Numbered from the stretch's first letter, positions 15,998 through 25,275 are shown. The stretch: DNA of 45,432 bases from Arenibacter sp. ARW7G5Y1 (GCF_003201775.1 NZ_QJJZ01000006.1:239334-284765); one strand, 5' to 3'. Numbers and translations: made by a program. The notes: generated from the letters alone by a model not told the origin.

Positions 15998-17158
15998 TTA
16001 CCATTCGGTAAAGTTTCCATCGGGTCCGCGCCATATAGGGTTGGACCAATTGTGGCCAATTTTTTGAGCTTCCCTTAATTTTTCTTCGTTCATTTCAACT
16101 CCCAATCCAGGCTTTTCAAATAGATCAATATATCCATCTTTGATATCAAAAATTTCTGGATTCAGAACATAGTCCAATAAATCAAATCCTTGGTTATAAT
16201 GGATTCCTATGCTGTTTTCCTGTATAAAGGCATTGGCGGAGACAAAGTCGACATGTAAGGCAGAAGCCAGGGAAATGGGTCCCAACGGACAGTGGGGGGC
16301 CAATGCTACATCATAGGCTTCGGCCAAAGTTGCTATTCTCCTAACCTCGGAAATACCCCCGGCGTGACTAAGGTCTGGTTGTATAATATCTACCACGCCT
16401 TCTTCCAGAATTTTTTTAAAATCCCAGCGCGAAAACATCCGCTCCCCAGTAGCAATAGGGATGCTGGTATAAGTATAGATATGTCTTAAGGCATCATTGT
16501 TTTCACTAAGTACCGGTTCTTCAATAAACATGGGTTCATAAGGGGCAAGCTCATCTATGAGCCTTTTTACCATGCCTTTATGTACCCGGCCATGAAAATC
16601 CAGACCTATGTCCAAATCGTTTCCAAATTCCTCTCTTAATAATCGTATGTTATTGGATACCTGTTTTACATCCTTTAAGGTTGAAATCCAGTCCATGCCG
16701 CCAGTAGCGTTCATTTTAACCGCTTGGAAACCTTCCTTTACCTTTTCGTGCGCCTGTTCCAATAATACCTCTGGATGGTCTCCACCGATCCAGCAGTACA
16801 TTTTCATTTTATGGCGTACGGCCCCTCCCAATAAATCGTAGACAGGAACACCAAGAGATTTTCCCTTTATATCCCAAAGTGCCTGATCTATACCTGAAAT
16901 GGCACTCATAAGTATGGGACCACCACGGTAAAACCCTCCACGATAGAGTATTTGCCATATGTCTTCAATATTTGAGGCCGACTTCCCAATGAGGTATTGC
17001 TGGAGTTCCATTACGCAGGCGGCAACCGTATCTGCTTTCCCTTCCACAACGGGTTCGCCCCATCCAATAACTCCTTCTTTGGTGGTCACTTTAACAAAAA
17101 GCCATCTTGGCGGGACTTTAAAAAGTTCAATCTTTTCAATAATAAGCTGTTCCTTCAT
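15998..17158 (-). CDS. dgoD: D-galactonate dehydratase, enolase superfamily
   Basis: 386 residues, close to full-length alignment with the DgoD type from memory: VPPRWLFVKVTTKEGVIGWG, FYRGGPILMSAISGIDQALW, GLDFHGRVH, FIEEPVL, GERMFSRWDF, LAPHCPLGPISLASALH, and the C-terminal NPIWRGPDG. Metal ligands are Asp187, Glu213 and Glu239, with His189 and His289 as acid/base residues, each offset by four from the E. coli numbering as I recall it. The enzyme dehydrates D-galactonate to 2-keto-3-deoxy-galactonate in the cytoplasm. A mannonate or gluconate relative is less likely given the match. It is the second-to-last metabolic step visible in the cluster. Confidence 0.92.
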   Translation of the reverse strand: MKEQLIIEKIELFKVPPRWLFVKVTTKEGVIGWGEPVVEGKADTVAACVMELQQYLIGKSASNIEDIWQILYRGGFYRGGPILMSAISGIDQALWDIKGKSLGVPVYDLLGGAVRHKMKMYCWIGGDHPEVLLEQAHEKVKEGFQAVKMNATGGMDWISTLKDVKQVSNNIRLLREEFGNDLDIGLDFHGRVHKGMVKRLIDELAPYEPMFIEEPVLSENNDALRHIYTYTSIPIATGERMFSRWDFKKILEEGVVDIIQPDLSHAGGISEVRRIATLAEAYDVALAPHCPLGPISLASALHVDFVSANAFIQENSIGIHYNQGFDLLDYVLNPEIFDIKDGYIDLFEKPGLGVEMNEEKLREAQKIGHNWSNPIWRGPDGNFTEW

Positions 17159-17342
17159 AATGTATTTATAAATCCTACGGGCTCTTGTTGGGTATATTGG
17201 AAATCGTTTGTATTATTTATTGGTTGGTCTTTATGTAGATCAAAGCCTTTTCCCTGGCCTTGTATTCTATAATCCAATTCGGAATTAAATATAACTAATT
17301 GTTATGAATTTTTAGAATTTCTCATTTTTTTAAGATATTTAA

Positions 17343-18404
17343 TTAAAGTATAACAGTTTTTCCAGTTCTTACCGATTCGTCGGCTGCCAATACGATTTTT
17401 AGGCTATTGATAGCATCCAATAAATGGGATGAAAGATCGTGGTCGTTAACAATGGCATTCAATAAATACTTCTGTTCCAATAAACAAAGTCCGTCATGAT
17501 CCGGCTCTCCTTCGGTTTTTATAAAGATGTCTTTCTTTGCAAAATCACCATCTTTGTTTAATTCGCTGTAATGAAGCTGTAGACTTCCTGTTTTAGTATG
17601 CCCCTCTATATCCTGTGAACTATCTTTGGGTTTGTCCGAAATGGAAACAGCTCCTTTTGGGCCAATCACATCCTTGATAAAAACAGCCGTTTCGCTCATC
17701 ATAGGCCCCCATCCGGCCTCGTACCATCCTACCGAACCATCTTTAAAACGCACCTGCAATTGACCATAGTTGTACATTTTAGCATCAATTTCATTGCTCA
17801 AATTAACGCCAATGGCACTAACACTAATGGGTTTGGATTGGGTCATTAAACACATAATATCTACATAGTGAACACCACAATCCACTATGGGCGACATGGA
17901 ATTCATCAACTGTTTATGGGTATACCACATATTCCCAGAACTTTGTTGGTTTAAGTTCATTCGCATTACCAAGGGTTTCCCAAGGGTACGGGCAACCTCA
18001 ACAAACTTGGTCCATGACGGATGTACCCTAAGTATATAGCCCACTACCATTTTCCTGTTTTTTGCGTTTGCCAAAGCCACTAATTCTTCTGCCTCCTCTA
18101 CCGTGAGGGCCAGTGGTTTTTCAACAAAAACATGGGCACCTGCATTTAGACTTTTCCTAACATAGTCGGCATGGGTATCCGGATAGGTATTAATAGACAC
18201 CACATCTGGTTTGGAGTCGGTCAAGGCTGTATCAAAACTGGCATAGGTTGGCAAGCCTCCCAATTCCTGGGATAACTTTTCCCTACTTTGAGGTTTGCGG
18301 CTTACCAGTCCCACAATTTCAAATTCAGGAAGATGGTGATAGGCCCTAGCATGGGAAATTCCCATATTTCCACACCCTACAACAAGGGTTTTTAATTTGT
18401 TCAT
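17343..18404 (-). CDS. Gfo/Idh/MocA family oxidoreductase
   Basis: 353 residues. An N-terminal Rossmann fold starts with LVVGCGNMGISHARAYHHL, and HVFVEKPLALTVEEAEEL (about 92-109) holds the conserved Glu-Lys-Pro of the family. The C-terminal half is the alpha/beta substrate domain. Members oxidise sugars or inositols with NAD(P). The gene starts 29 bp after the PQQ dehydrogenase and lies upstream of dgoD with a 184-bp gap, so dgoD may have a promoter of its own. It might oxidise an aldose or ketose feeding the same route; the substrate is not readable. Confidence 0.9.
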   Translation of the reverse strand: MNKLKTLVVGCGNMGISHARAYHHLPEFEIVGLVSRKPQSREKLSQELGGLPTYASFDTALTDSKPDVVSINTYPDTHADYVRKSLNAGAHVFVEKPLALTVEEAEELVALANAKNRKMVVGYILRVHPSWTKFVEVARTLGKPLVMRMNLNQQSSGNMWYTHKQLMNSMSPIVDCGVHYVDIMCLMTQSKPISVSAIGVNLSNEIDAKMYNYGQLQVRFKDGSVGWYEAGWGPMMSETAVFIKDVIGPKGAVSISDKPKDSSQDIEGHTKTGSLQLHYSELNKDGDFAKKDIFIKTEGEPDHDGLCLLEQKYLLNAIVNDHDLSSHLLDAINSLKIVLAADESVRTGKTVIL

Positions 18405-18433
18405 ATTTTTTGTTTATACAATTTAGTAATCGT

Positions 18434-20557
18434 TTATTCCAAAGCAAAAGCCATAATTTGGTTTCCTTTTTCGGTTCCTAATTTATCTCCACCACAGGCT
18501 ATGGCAATATATTGCTTGCCATTTACTTCATACATGGCAGGGGTTGCAAATGCTGGTGCGGGGAGTTTGTATTCCCACAGTAACTTACCGTTCTTTTTAT
18601 TGAAAGCTCTAAAATACCCATCTTTTGTGGCCCCTATAAACAATAATCCGTTTTTGGTGACAACGGGGCCTCCGTAATTCTCGCAGCCTGTCTGTGGAAA
18701 GCCCTTCTCTTTGAGAGTCATGGTTTCCCCAAATGGAACAGACCAAAGGTAATCACCACTATTTAGGTTAATGGCATGCAATGTGCCCCATGGCGGGGAA
18801 ATGGCCGGTAGTCCATTGCTGTCCAAGAATTTTTTGTAGCCGGTATGCTTATAGGTGGTTTCTATAGGTTTAGTTTCGTTCTCGGCAATAGTTTGTTTAA
18901 TCTCTTCTCCATACAGGAATTGAAGCAAAGCGTCCATTTCCGCTTTTTCAAGTTGGGGAAAACCTGTCATCATGCCCTTTCCTTTTTTTATGGTCCGGGC
19001 AACAGTTTCTTTGCCATGGGTCGATTTTAGGTTTACAAGGGATGGATAGCCACTTGCCACGAGACCTTTTCGGTCTTTTTGATGGCATACAACGCAATAT
19101 TTGTTATAGGTACGTTTTCCCAATGGCAGGCTTGTATCCAAGCTGTCTTTTTTCATTTGAAGAAACCAGGCCATTTCATTGGAGTTTATGTAAATAATAC
19201 CTTCATCTGGATCGGCTGCTGCACCACCCCATTCCGCAGCGCCGTCATATCCTGGTAAAAGGAGAACCGGATCCAAACTTGGAGGCGCATAAATTCTTTT
19301 ATCCGCATCATTGAACTGGGCCAATAATTCCTCCCTGTTTTCGGCATAGGGACTAAGGTCTTTATCGGTTAAAAGATTGGATTGCCTGGCAAAAGGCCTT
19401 GGTTTTATTGGAAATGGTTGGGTTGCCCATGTTTTTTCACCCCTTAAATTGGATTTAGGTACTGGTAATTCCTCTATATCAAATAAAGGTTCTCCCGTGG
19501 CCCTGTTAAAAAGAAAGACATATCCCTGTTTGGTTACTTGTGCCACGGCAGGAATTTTCTCTCCTGCCCTTGTAATAGTTAAAAGGTTAGGGGGTGCTGG
19601 TGGATCCCTATCCCATAAGTCGTGATGCGTAAATTGATAATGCCAAAGGAGTTTTCCCGTTTGTGCATCCAAAGCCAATAAAGTATTGGCATATAGGTTA
19701 CTACCCCTTCTTTGGCCACCATAAAAATCGGGAGCTGCAGACCCTGTTGGCACGTATAGGATTCCAGTTTCTTCATCCAAAGACATACCGGCCCAGTTGT
19801 TGGCAGCACCAACAGTTTCGCTTTTATAACTATCCGGATCTTCCCATGTTTCATTACCGGGCTCTCCTGGATAGGGTATGGTATGGAATGCCCATTCCAG
19901 CTTCCCCGTAATTACATTAAAAGCCATGATATCGCCTGGTGCCGCACCCTTACCTTCGGAAAGACGAATAGGCATTACAATTAAATCCGTGTAAATGGTT
20001 CCTGGAGTGTTGGAGACGACAAATTTATTTTTGGCGCTTGTTGGCAATCCAGAGTGGAGATCAATTTTTCCATTTTCACCGAAGGAGGAAATAGGTTTTC
20101 CTGTACTGGCATCTAAGGCAAAAAGATGGGCACCTTGGGTAAACAGAATACGTTTATCCTTGTCCCTTGACCAATATGCTACACCTCTACTGGTAGAATT
20201 CTCCAGATTTAGTGAATCGCCAAATCGCCAAATTTCCCTTCCTGTACGGGCGTCGAGTGCCACGGCCCTTAAGGCCGCCGTAACTCCGTATAAGATTGTG
20301 TCCACCACAATGGGGTTCATTTGCATTTGGCCGCTGTCAGGGGCAGAGTAGGACCAGGCTACCTTAAGCTGTGTTACATTGTCCAAGGTAATTTGTGATA
20401 GAGTGGAGTAATGGTTGCGATCGGGTCCGCCCAAATAAGAGTTCCAAGTGGTGTATTTATAGAAGTCTGTTTTGGGGGAATTATCACGGTTACAACCATA
20501 TAAACAAATGGCCGCAATGGTTATTATTGATAAATGCTTTCTGGTTTTAAGCGACAT
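18434..20557 (-). CDS. PQQ-dependent dehydrogenase with inserted cytochrome c domain, lipoprotein
   Basis: 707 residues. A lipoprotein signal (AAICLYGC, Cys22) suggests membrane anchoring on the periplasmic side. Beta-propeller motifs of the membrane glucose dehydrogenase type run through the protein: WNSYLGGPDRNHYS, ALDARTGREIWRFGD, FTHHDLWDRDPPAPPNL (305-324) and KQYIAIACGG near the end. A cytochrome c domain is inserted at about 475-550, with CVVCH (488-492) and a likely axial Met at 529 or 530. Such enzymes oxidise aldoses to lactones with PQQ and pass electrons through haem c. First gene of the minus-strand cluster. PQQ synthesis genes are not in the window. The sugar (glucose, galactose or other) is inferred only from dgoD. 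Confidence 0.92.
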   Translation of the reverse strand: MSLKTRKHLSIITIAAICLYGCNRDNSPKTDFYKYTTWNSYLGGPDRNHYSTLSQITLDNVTQLKVAWSYSAPDSGQMQMNPIVVDTILYGVTAALRAVALDARTGREIWRFGDSLNLENSTSRGVAYWSRDKDKRILFTQGAHLFALDASTGKPISSFGENGKIDLHSGLPTSAKNKFVVSNTPGTIYTDLIVMPIRLSEGKGAAPGDIMAFNVITGKLEWAFHTIPYPGEPGNETWEDPDSYKSETVGAANNWAGMSLDEETGILYVPTGSAAPDFYGGQRRGSNLYANTLLALDAQTGKLLWHYQFTHHDLWDRDPPAPPNLLTITRAGEKIPAVAQVTKQGYVFLFNRATGEPLFDIEELPVPKSNLRGEKTWATQPFPIKPRPFARQSNLLTDKDLSPYAENREELLAQFNDADKRIYAPPSLDPVLLLPGYDGAAEWGGAAADPDEGIIYINSNEMAWFLQMKKDSLDTSLPLGKRTYNKYCVVCHQKDRKGLVASGYPSLVNLKSTHGKETVARTIKKGKGMMTGFPQLEKAEMDALLQFLYGEEIKQTIAENETKPIETTYKHTGYKKFLDSNGLPAISPPWGTLHAINLNSGDYLWSVPFGETMTLKEKGFPQTGCENYGGPVVTKNGLLFIGATKDGYFRAFNKKNGKLLWEYKLPAPAFATPAMYEVNGKQYIAIACGGDKLGTEKGNQIMAFALE

Positions 20558-20922
20558 TGGTGGTAGTTTTATCGCTTAAATTAATTAATTTTTAAAGAAC
20601 TTTGGTGTTATTTTGCTGAGTACTAAAATCTTGTATTCCCGGACATGGATATGATCCTTCTATTCCTCAACAATTCAAGTTCAACAAAAGTTAAGTGGTT
20701 TGCTAAAATAATATTTATTTATACGATAACTTTTTCAAGGATTTATTAGTGAAACTCAATTTTGAGAAGTCAGAAAGACGCACTTAAAATTGCAAGTTGA
20801 ACTAATCCCGCCTTTTTCGGCGGGATCTAGGTTCAATACCTCTACCCTAGGGTCGATACCTATTATTGGGTTCAGGGCCTGCCTTTGTCGGCAGACAGGC
20901 TAGCCCTGAGGTTTAATACCTT
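20558..20922. other. 365-bp intergenic region with repeat copy B
   Basis: Upstream region of the PQQ dehydrogenase and downstream region of the SGNH gene. Apart from repeat copy B and the left 34-bp direct repeat, I see no gene and no clear promoter motif. Confidence 0.6.
20714..20747 (+). repeat. 34-bp direct repeat, left copy (flanks repeat B)
   Basis: Identical to 20922-20955 except for one base (20730 C against 20938 T), at an exact offset of 208 bp. The right copy contains the last ten codons and stop of the SGNH hydrolase gene, so this is a duplicate of that gene's 3' end on the other side of the interspersed repeat. Confidence 0.85.
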
Positions 20923-20927
20923 TTATT
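20742..20927 (+). repeat. Interspersed repeat, copy B
   Basis: Full-type copy, about 186 bp. Left end TTTATTAGTGAAACTC; perfect stem ATCCCGCC/GGCGGGAT at 20805-20826; the ACCCTAGGGT palindrome near 20853; a CCTGCC-type inverted repeat near 20879; right end TTTAATACCTTTTATT. The right end overlaps the stop codon (20923-20925) of the SGNH gene. Confidence 0.88.
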
Positions 20928-20955
20928 TATACGATAATTTTTTCAAGGATTTATT
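20922..20955 (+). repeat. 34-bp direct repeat, right copy
   Basis: Partner of 20714-20747. It encodes, on the minus strand, the C-terminal residues NKSLKKLSYK and the stop of the SGNH hydrolase. Confidence 0.85.
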
Positions 20956-21591
20956 GAGCACAGGAACAATGAGTTCTCCCAATTCCTTATATCCTTCCTT
21001 GTTATAATGTACGTCATTATCCCCCAAACCATTTTTGTGGTGGATGGCAATGGATTTTTTGTAGATATCATTGATAATAACCCCGTTTTTTTTCATTACC
21101 GATTTTGCAACTGCGTTGTATTTGGCTACATCTTCAGAAAATCTTCCTGCCTCGTTAACAGGAACATAGGTGGTAGTTACAAAGATTAACTTTGCTGAGG
21201 TATGTGCCTTAAGGAAATTAACCAACTCTTCCAGATTGTGTTTATAGGTTTGAAGGTCATGGGTTATGGTTCCTTTAATTTTATCCCTATTTCCATATAC
21301 CTTGGAATCTGGATGCCTGTAACAAAGGTCCCATAGGCCCCAATTAAATTGGATAATATCCCAATCTTCCTGACCTACCCATTCCCCAATTTTCTCCAAT
21401 CCCGTTCCGGTATGTTGTGCATTTCCTGGATTGTGCACTACTATTGCCTTAGAGGCCAGGGCTTCTTTTACCTTTGAAAAATATCCTATGGAAATTGAGT
21501 CGCCTATTATCAAAATTTTGGGCTCTTTAGGTTTGTATCCCAGGCAGAGAAAAACACATATGGTTAATAAGTAGTAAAATTTGTTTTTCAT
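20923..21591 (-). CDS. Secreted SGNH/GDSL hydrolase
   Basis: 222 residues with a signal peptide (about 1-18). SGNH blocks: block I ILIIGDSISIGY with nucleophile Ser, a Gly in PGNAQHTGTG (block II region), the block III Asn in QFNWGLWDLC, and block V DNDVHYNKEGY with Asp and His. This marks an esterase/lipase-type hydrolase, often acting on acylated polysaccharides in Bacteroidota; the substrate is unknown. The stop codon falls inside the junction with interspersed repeat B, and the last ten codons are duplicated beyond that repeat. Because the duplicate has the same stop in the same place, the protein is not truncated. Confidence 0.87.
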   Translation of the reverse strand: MKNKFYYLLTICVFLCLGYKPKEPKILIIGDSISIGYFSKVKEALASKAIVVHNPGNAQHTGTGLEKIGEWVGQEDWDIIQFNWGLWDLCYRHPDSKVYGNRDKIKGTITHDLQTYKHNLEELVNFLKAHTSAKLIFVTTTYVPVNEAGRFSEDVAKYNAVAKSVMKKNGVIINDIYKKSIAIHHKNGLGDNDVHYNKEGYKELGELIVPVLNKSLKKLSYK

Positions 21592-21860
21592 GGGTTTGAG
21601 GGTTTCAAAAGCGAAAAGTAATAAAATTAATTAGAAAGGTAATGGAATTATAGTGTCGAAATCTTTGTTTAGATAAATATCCCATGACAGGCCCGTTTAC
21701 TTACAAAGACATACGTTGGGGCATCCAAATTTCTCTTAGTGGGCAAAAAATGGAATGGCCTTAAATAGAGTTTGTACAATGCGCCATCGTTCATAATATT
21801 TTATGAATGTATATAGAAAATCACTACATTGTTATTCCAAAATAATCAACCACTTACAAA

Positions 21861-22967
21861 ATGACAATCGAATCTACCAACCTTTCCAAGAGGTTGTTTT
21901 CCTTGGATGTATTTCGGGGATTGACCATGTTTTTATTAATTGCGGAAGCTGCCGGGTTTCATGGTAGTTTCGGAGACTATACAGAAAACAACACCTTTTT
22001 TCATCCTTTGGCGGAACAATTGCACCATCACCCTTGGAACGGGTTGCGGTTTTGGGATCTTATCCAGCCTTTTTTTATGTTTATTGTGGGGGTGGCAATG
22101 CCATTTTCATTGAGAAAACGTTTGGCTACCGGAGACAAAAAGGCCGCTACCAGGCATATTTTAAGAAGGTGTTTTTTACTCTTTAGTTTTGGGGTATTGC
22201 TGCACTGTGTATATAGCCATGCACTGGTTTGGGAACTCTGGAACGTTTTGGTTCAATTGGCCTTTACAATACTTATTGCTTACGCCTTAATGAACCTTCC
22301 CCATCGTACCCAAATTATAATTTGTCTTGGAATATTAATACTGACCGAAATCCTTTACCGGGTTTATAATCCACAGGATCCTTATAATCAAGGACAAAGT
22401 TTTGGATCTTGGATAGATATGTTGGTAATGGGTAAAATTAATGGTGGGGGATGGGTTTTCATCAACTTTTTACCTACTGCCGTACACACGGTAATGGGTG
22501 TAATATGTGGTCAAATATTACTTTCCAACAAATCCGCTAAGGAGAAGTTAAACCCCTTATTAATGTGGGGAGCGGCCCTACTTTTGTTGGGCTACGGGAT
22601 GGATCTGCTGGGTATAACACCTATAATTAAAAGAATAGCGACAACCTCTTTTGTTTTGGCTTCAGGGGGGTGGGCCTTGTTGGTCTTGGCTTTGTTTTAT
22701 TGGTGGATAGACATTAAGGACCACAAGAACACATGGTTGAAGGTCTTTTCTGTCGTGGGGACCAATTCCATTTTTATTTATTTGTTTGCGGAAACAGTAG
22801 GATCCCAATGGTTCAGAGGTTTTGGTCTTATTTTTACCGAAGGAATCTTGGCTCCCTTAGGCGTACAGGAAGGATTAATATTGGTAATAAACTCCTTGTT
22901 TGTGCTCTTTATGTTTTGGTATATTACCTACTTTTTGGATCAGAAGAAGGTTTACTTTAAGATTTAG
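21861..22967 (+). CDS. DUF5009 family membrane protein (HGSNAT-like acyltransferase)
   Basis: 368 residues with about ten hydrophobic segments. The start RLFSLDVFRGLTMFLLIAEA and DLIQPFFMFIVGVAMPFSL are the signature of the DUF5009/DUF1624 group related to heparan-alpha-glucosaminide N-acetyltransferase, which moves an acetyl group across a membrane to a sugar. A histidine-rich loop (EQLHHHPWNGLRFWDL) lies near residue 51. Its substrate here is unknown; cytoplasmic membrane location is inferred. It is a single gene, convergent with the S41 protease gene with 37 bp between stops. Confidence 0.87.
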   Translation: MTIESTNLSKRLFSLDVFRGLTMFLLIAEAAGFHGSFGDYTENNTFFHPLAEQLHHHPWNGLRFWDLIQPFFMFIVGVAMPFSLRKRLATGDKKAATRHILRRCFLLFSFGVLLHCVYSHALVWELWNVLVQLAFTILIAYALMNLPHRTQIIICLGILILTEILYRVYNPQDPYNQGQSFGSWIDMLVMGKINGGGWVFINFLPTAVHTVMGVICGQILLSNKSAKEKLNPLLMWGAALLLLGYGMDLLGITPIIKRIATTSFVLASGGWALLVLALFYWWIDIKDHKNTWLKVFSVVGTNSIFIYLFAETVGSQWFRGFGLIFTEGILAPLGVQEGLILVINSLFVLFMFWYITYFLDQKKVYFKI

Positions 22968-23004
22968 AGTTTCAATACCGAGGCCCTATTTGGCCGGAAT
23001 CCCG

Positions 23005-24633
23005 TTATTTTAGAATATTGGCGTATTTGCCATGGTCATTTAACAGAACGGTAGCAGTTTTAATGGCTTCGTCATTTTGTAAATGGTAATCATAAAGGCC
23101 TTCCCTGTAGAAATAGCGTTTAAGAATTTCATCTTCCAAATTCTTTTGGATTTCCGCTTTGTATTTATCCAATGCCATAAGTTTGTTTTTATCCATCTCC
23201 AACAGCAGCGCTTTATATTGTTCCGTGACCTCATTGCCAAATATGGTACTGTCTTCTCCGGACATGGCCTCTTTTAGGGCTTTTTCCGCCTTGGTCTCAA
23301 AAGCAAAATCACTTTTGGAGATATAAGTTTTGAAAGAGTCAAAATCACTATCCTTGAAATGGAAGTCCAATACATTCTCTATCTTGTTATTATAATAGAA
23401 ATCGGTGGCGAAGTCGAAAATAATATTGTCCGATAATAAAGCCTGGGTAAGTGTATTTGTTTTGGCAGCAGCAATTTCTATGTCTGGTAAAACACCACCA
23501 CCATCTTGGACTTTTCGCCCATTTTTGGTTTTAAAATCCCTGAATTGGGTGTTTTTAACGGCATTTCCATTTTCATCCCTATTCCAATAATCCAAAGATT
23601 GTATACATCTTCCGGATGCTGTATAATATCTGGAGATAGTGACCTTTAATTGGGTACCATAAGTAAGTTTTAAAGGGCGTTGTACCAGTCCTTTTCCAAA
23701 ACTTCTTGCACCCACAATAACGGCCCGGTCCAAATCCTGTAGACTTCCAGAAACAATTTCACTGGCCGAAGCACTTCTGCCATTAACCAATACTACCAAG
23801 GGTATTTCTGTATCTACGGGTTGTTTGGTAGTTTTATATTCCCTGTTGAACTTTTTGACCTTGGACTTGGTGGTTACCACAAGTTCTCCTTTTGGAATAA
23901 AAAGATTGGTTACATTAATGGCTTCGGTCAAAAGACCACCAGGATTATCCCTTAGGTCCAAAATAATTTTTTCGGCGCCATCGCTTTTCAAATTAAGGAG
24001 TGCCTCCTTGGTTTGTTCAGAAGCTTTTTTATTAAATTTGGACAAGACAATATAACCGGTGTTCCCTTTGATCATTTTGTAATAGGGAACGGCATCCACT
24101 TCTATAGATTCCCTGTTCACCGTTGTAGATTTGGTTTCTCCCTGTCTAAGGTAGGTAATGTCCACACTGGTGTTATTGGCCCCTTTTAAAAGTTCATCGG
24201 CGTCATCCGTAATGTCCGCAATGTTAATGTCACCGATCTTAATAATTTCATCCCCGGCCTTAAGGCCAGCCTTATCTGCTGGATAACCTTTGTAAGGTTC
24301 AACAATAACTATTTTATCCTTGTAGCTCCGTACCACCGCCCCAATACCTGAATATTCGCCCGCATTATTTATTTTAAAGGATTCAACGTCTTGCTCATTA
24401 AGGAATTTGGTATAGGGATCCAGCTCTTCCAACATATTCTTAATTGCCGTATCCATTAATTCCGCAGGATTGGTTTCATCCACATAGTTCATGTTCAGCT
24501 CTTTGAACAGGGTTGTAAAAATTTCGATCTGTTTGGCAATTTCAAAAAAATCGCCCTTAAAACCACTTCCTGCAATAAGTAGGGCAATGGCGATAATGGG
24601 AATAAGCACCCTTTTTTTTACTATCTCTTTCAT
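23005..24633 (-). CDS. S41 family C-terminal processing peptidase
   Basis: 542 residues. An N-terminal hydrophobic segment (8-24) anchors or exports it. A PDZ domain covers about 90-170 (YSGIGAVV, GYPADKAGLKAGDEI). The peptidase core has LDLRDNPGGLL (225-235), SASASE with the likely nucleophile Ser289, and SFGKG with Lys314, the Ser-Lys dyad of tail-specific proteases. It processes C-terminal tails of periplasmic proteins. It starts 11 bp after rnpA, an arrangement I know from other Flavobacteriia, so the two are co-transcribed. Confidence 0.94.
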   Translation of the reverse strand: MKEIVKKRVLIPIIAIALLIAGSGFKGDFFEIAKQIEIFTTLFKELNMNYVDETNPAELMDTAIKNMLEELDPYTKFLNEQDVESFKINNAGEYSGIGAVVRSYKDKIVIVEPYKGYPADKAGLKAGDEIIKIGDINIADITDDADELLKGANNTSVDITYLRQGETKSTTVNRESIEVDAVPYYKMIKGNTGYIVLSKFNKKASEQTKEALLNLKSDGAEKIILDLRDNPGGLLTEAINVTNLFIPKGELVVTTKSKVKKFNREYKTTKQPVDTEIPLVVLVNGRSASASEIVSGSLQDLDRAVIVGARSFGKGLVQRPLKLTYGTQLKVTISRYYTASGRCIQSLDYWNRDENGNAVKNTQFRDFKTKNGRKVQDGGGVLPDIEIAAAKTNTLTQALLSDNIIFDFATDFYYNNKIENVLDFHFKDSDFDSFKTYISKSDFAFETKAEKALKEAMSGEDSTIFGNEVTEQYKALLLEMDKNKLMALDKYKAEIQKNLEDEILKRYFYREGLYDYHLQNDEAIKTATVLLNDHGKYANILK

Positions 24634-24644
24634 CTGTTCACAAA

Positions 24645-25028
24645 TTATTTGCCTGTTTTGGCAATTTCAACGACAAATTTCTGCATTAAAGGAATCATGG
24701 CAGCTGTTATTTTGGATTGCTTGGGCATCTCCTTACCAAGGTATAAAAACATAAACGCAAAGTTACCCTCTATGTTGTTAAAAATTAGGTGTTTGTTCAA
24801 CCTATAGCTCTCCCGCATCAATCTCTTGATTCTATTTCTTTTTACGGCACTTTTAAAATTTCTTTTGGATGCTGTTACCCCCACTTTGCATTTGGAATTA
24901 TCTTCAAAGCTGGTTTTTAGATAAACAAGTTTTATGGGATAATTGGTAATACCAATCCCTTCCGCAAACAACTGTTCAATTAGTTTTTTGCTCTTTAGTT
25001 TTTCTTTTTTTGGGAAGCTAAATGACAT
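24645..25028 (-). CDS. rnpA: Ribonuclease P protein component
   Basis: 127 residues. The basic RNR motif region ASKRNFKSAVKRNRIKRLMR (about 60-79) and the FPKKEKLKSKKLI start are typical of RnpA. With the RNA subunit it trims the 5' leader of pre-tRNAs. The gene is not next to rpmH or dnaA but heads a pair with the S41 protease, as in related flavobacteria. Confidence 0.95.
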   Translation of the reverse strand: MSFSFPKKEKLKSKKLIEQLFAEGIGITNYPIKLVYLKTSFEDNSKCKVGVTASKRNFKSAVKRNRIKRLMRESYRLNKHLIFNNIEGNFAFMFLYLGKEMPKQSKITAAMIPLMQKFVVEIAKTGK

Positions 25029-25228
25029 TTTGCTGTAAATGTAAAATAAAAACCACAGTTATTGGATATGACAATCACCATAGTTCAAAATCCATTTGGC
25101 CATTACCTACGGTTATGTTTTTTACAAAACTTTAAATTAGGGGTTTATGGGAGTATTACATGCTATAAAATTAGGGAAGTATCCCCCTTATTTTCGAGGT
25201 ACATGTTCCACCTTGGTCATATAGCCAT

Positions 25229-25275
25229 AAAAAATCCGTTTAAAACAGCAATGGTATGCCATCTAAAACGGATTT
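25229..25275 (-). terminator. Terminator of the M1 peptidase transcript
   Basis: AAATCCGTTT (25232-25241) pairs with AAACGGATTT (25266-25275), enclosing a small ATGG/CCAT hairpin (25251-25262). On the minus strand six T follow. It is separated from the M1 stop codon by repeat copy C. Confidence 0.75.

Noticed and set aside
20742..20927. tRNA-like T-arm sequences (GGTTCAATACC, GGTCGATACC) in the interspersed repeat
   Set aside because: No acceptor or anticodon stem can be formed around them, so the similarity is only local.
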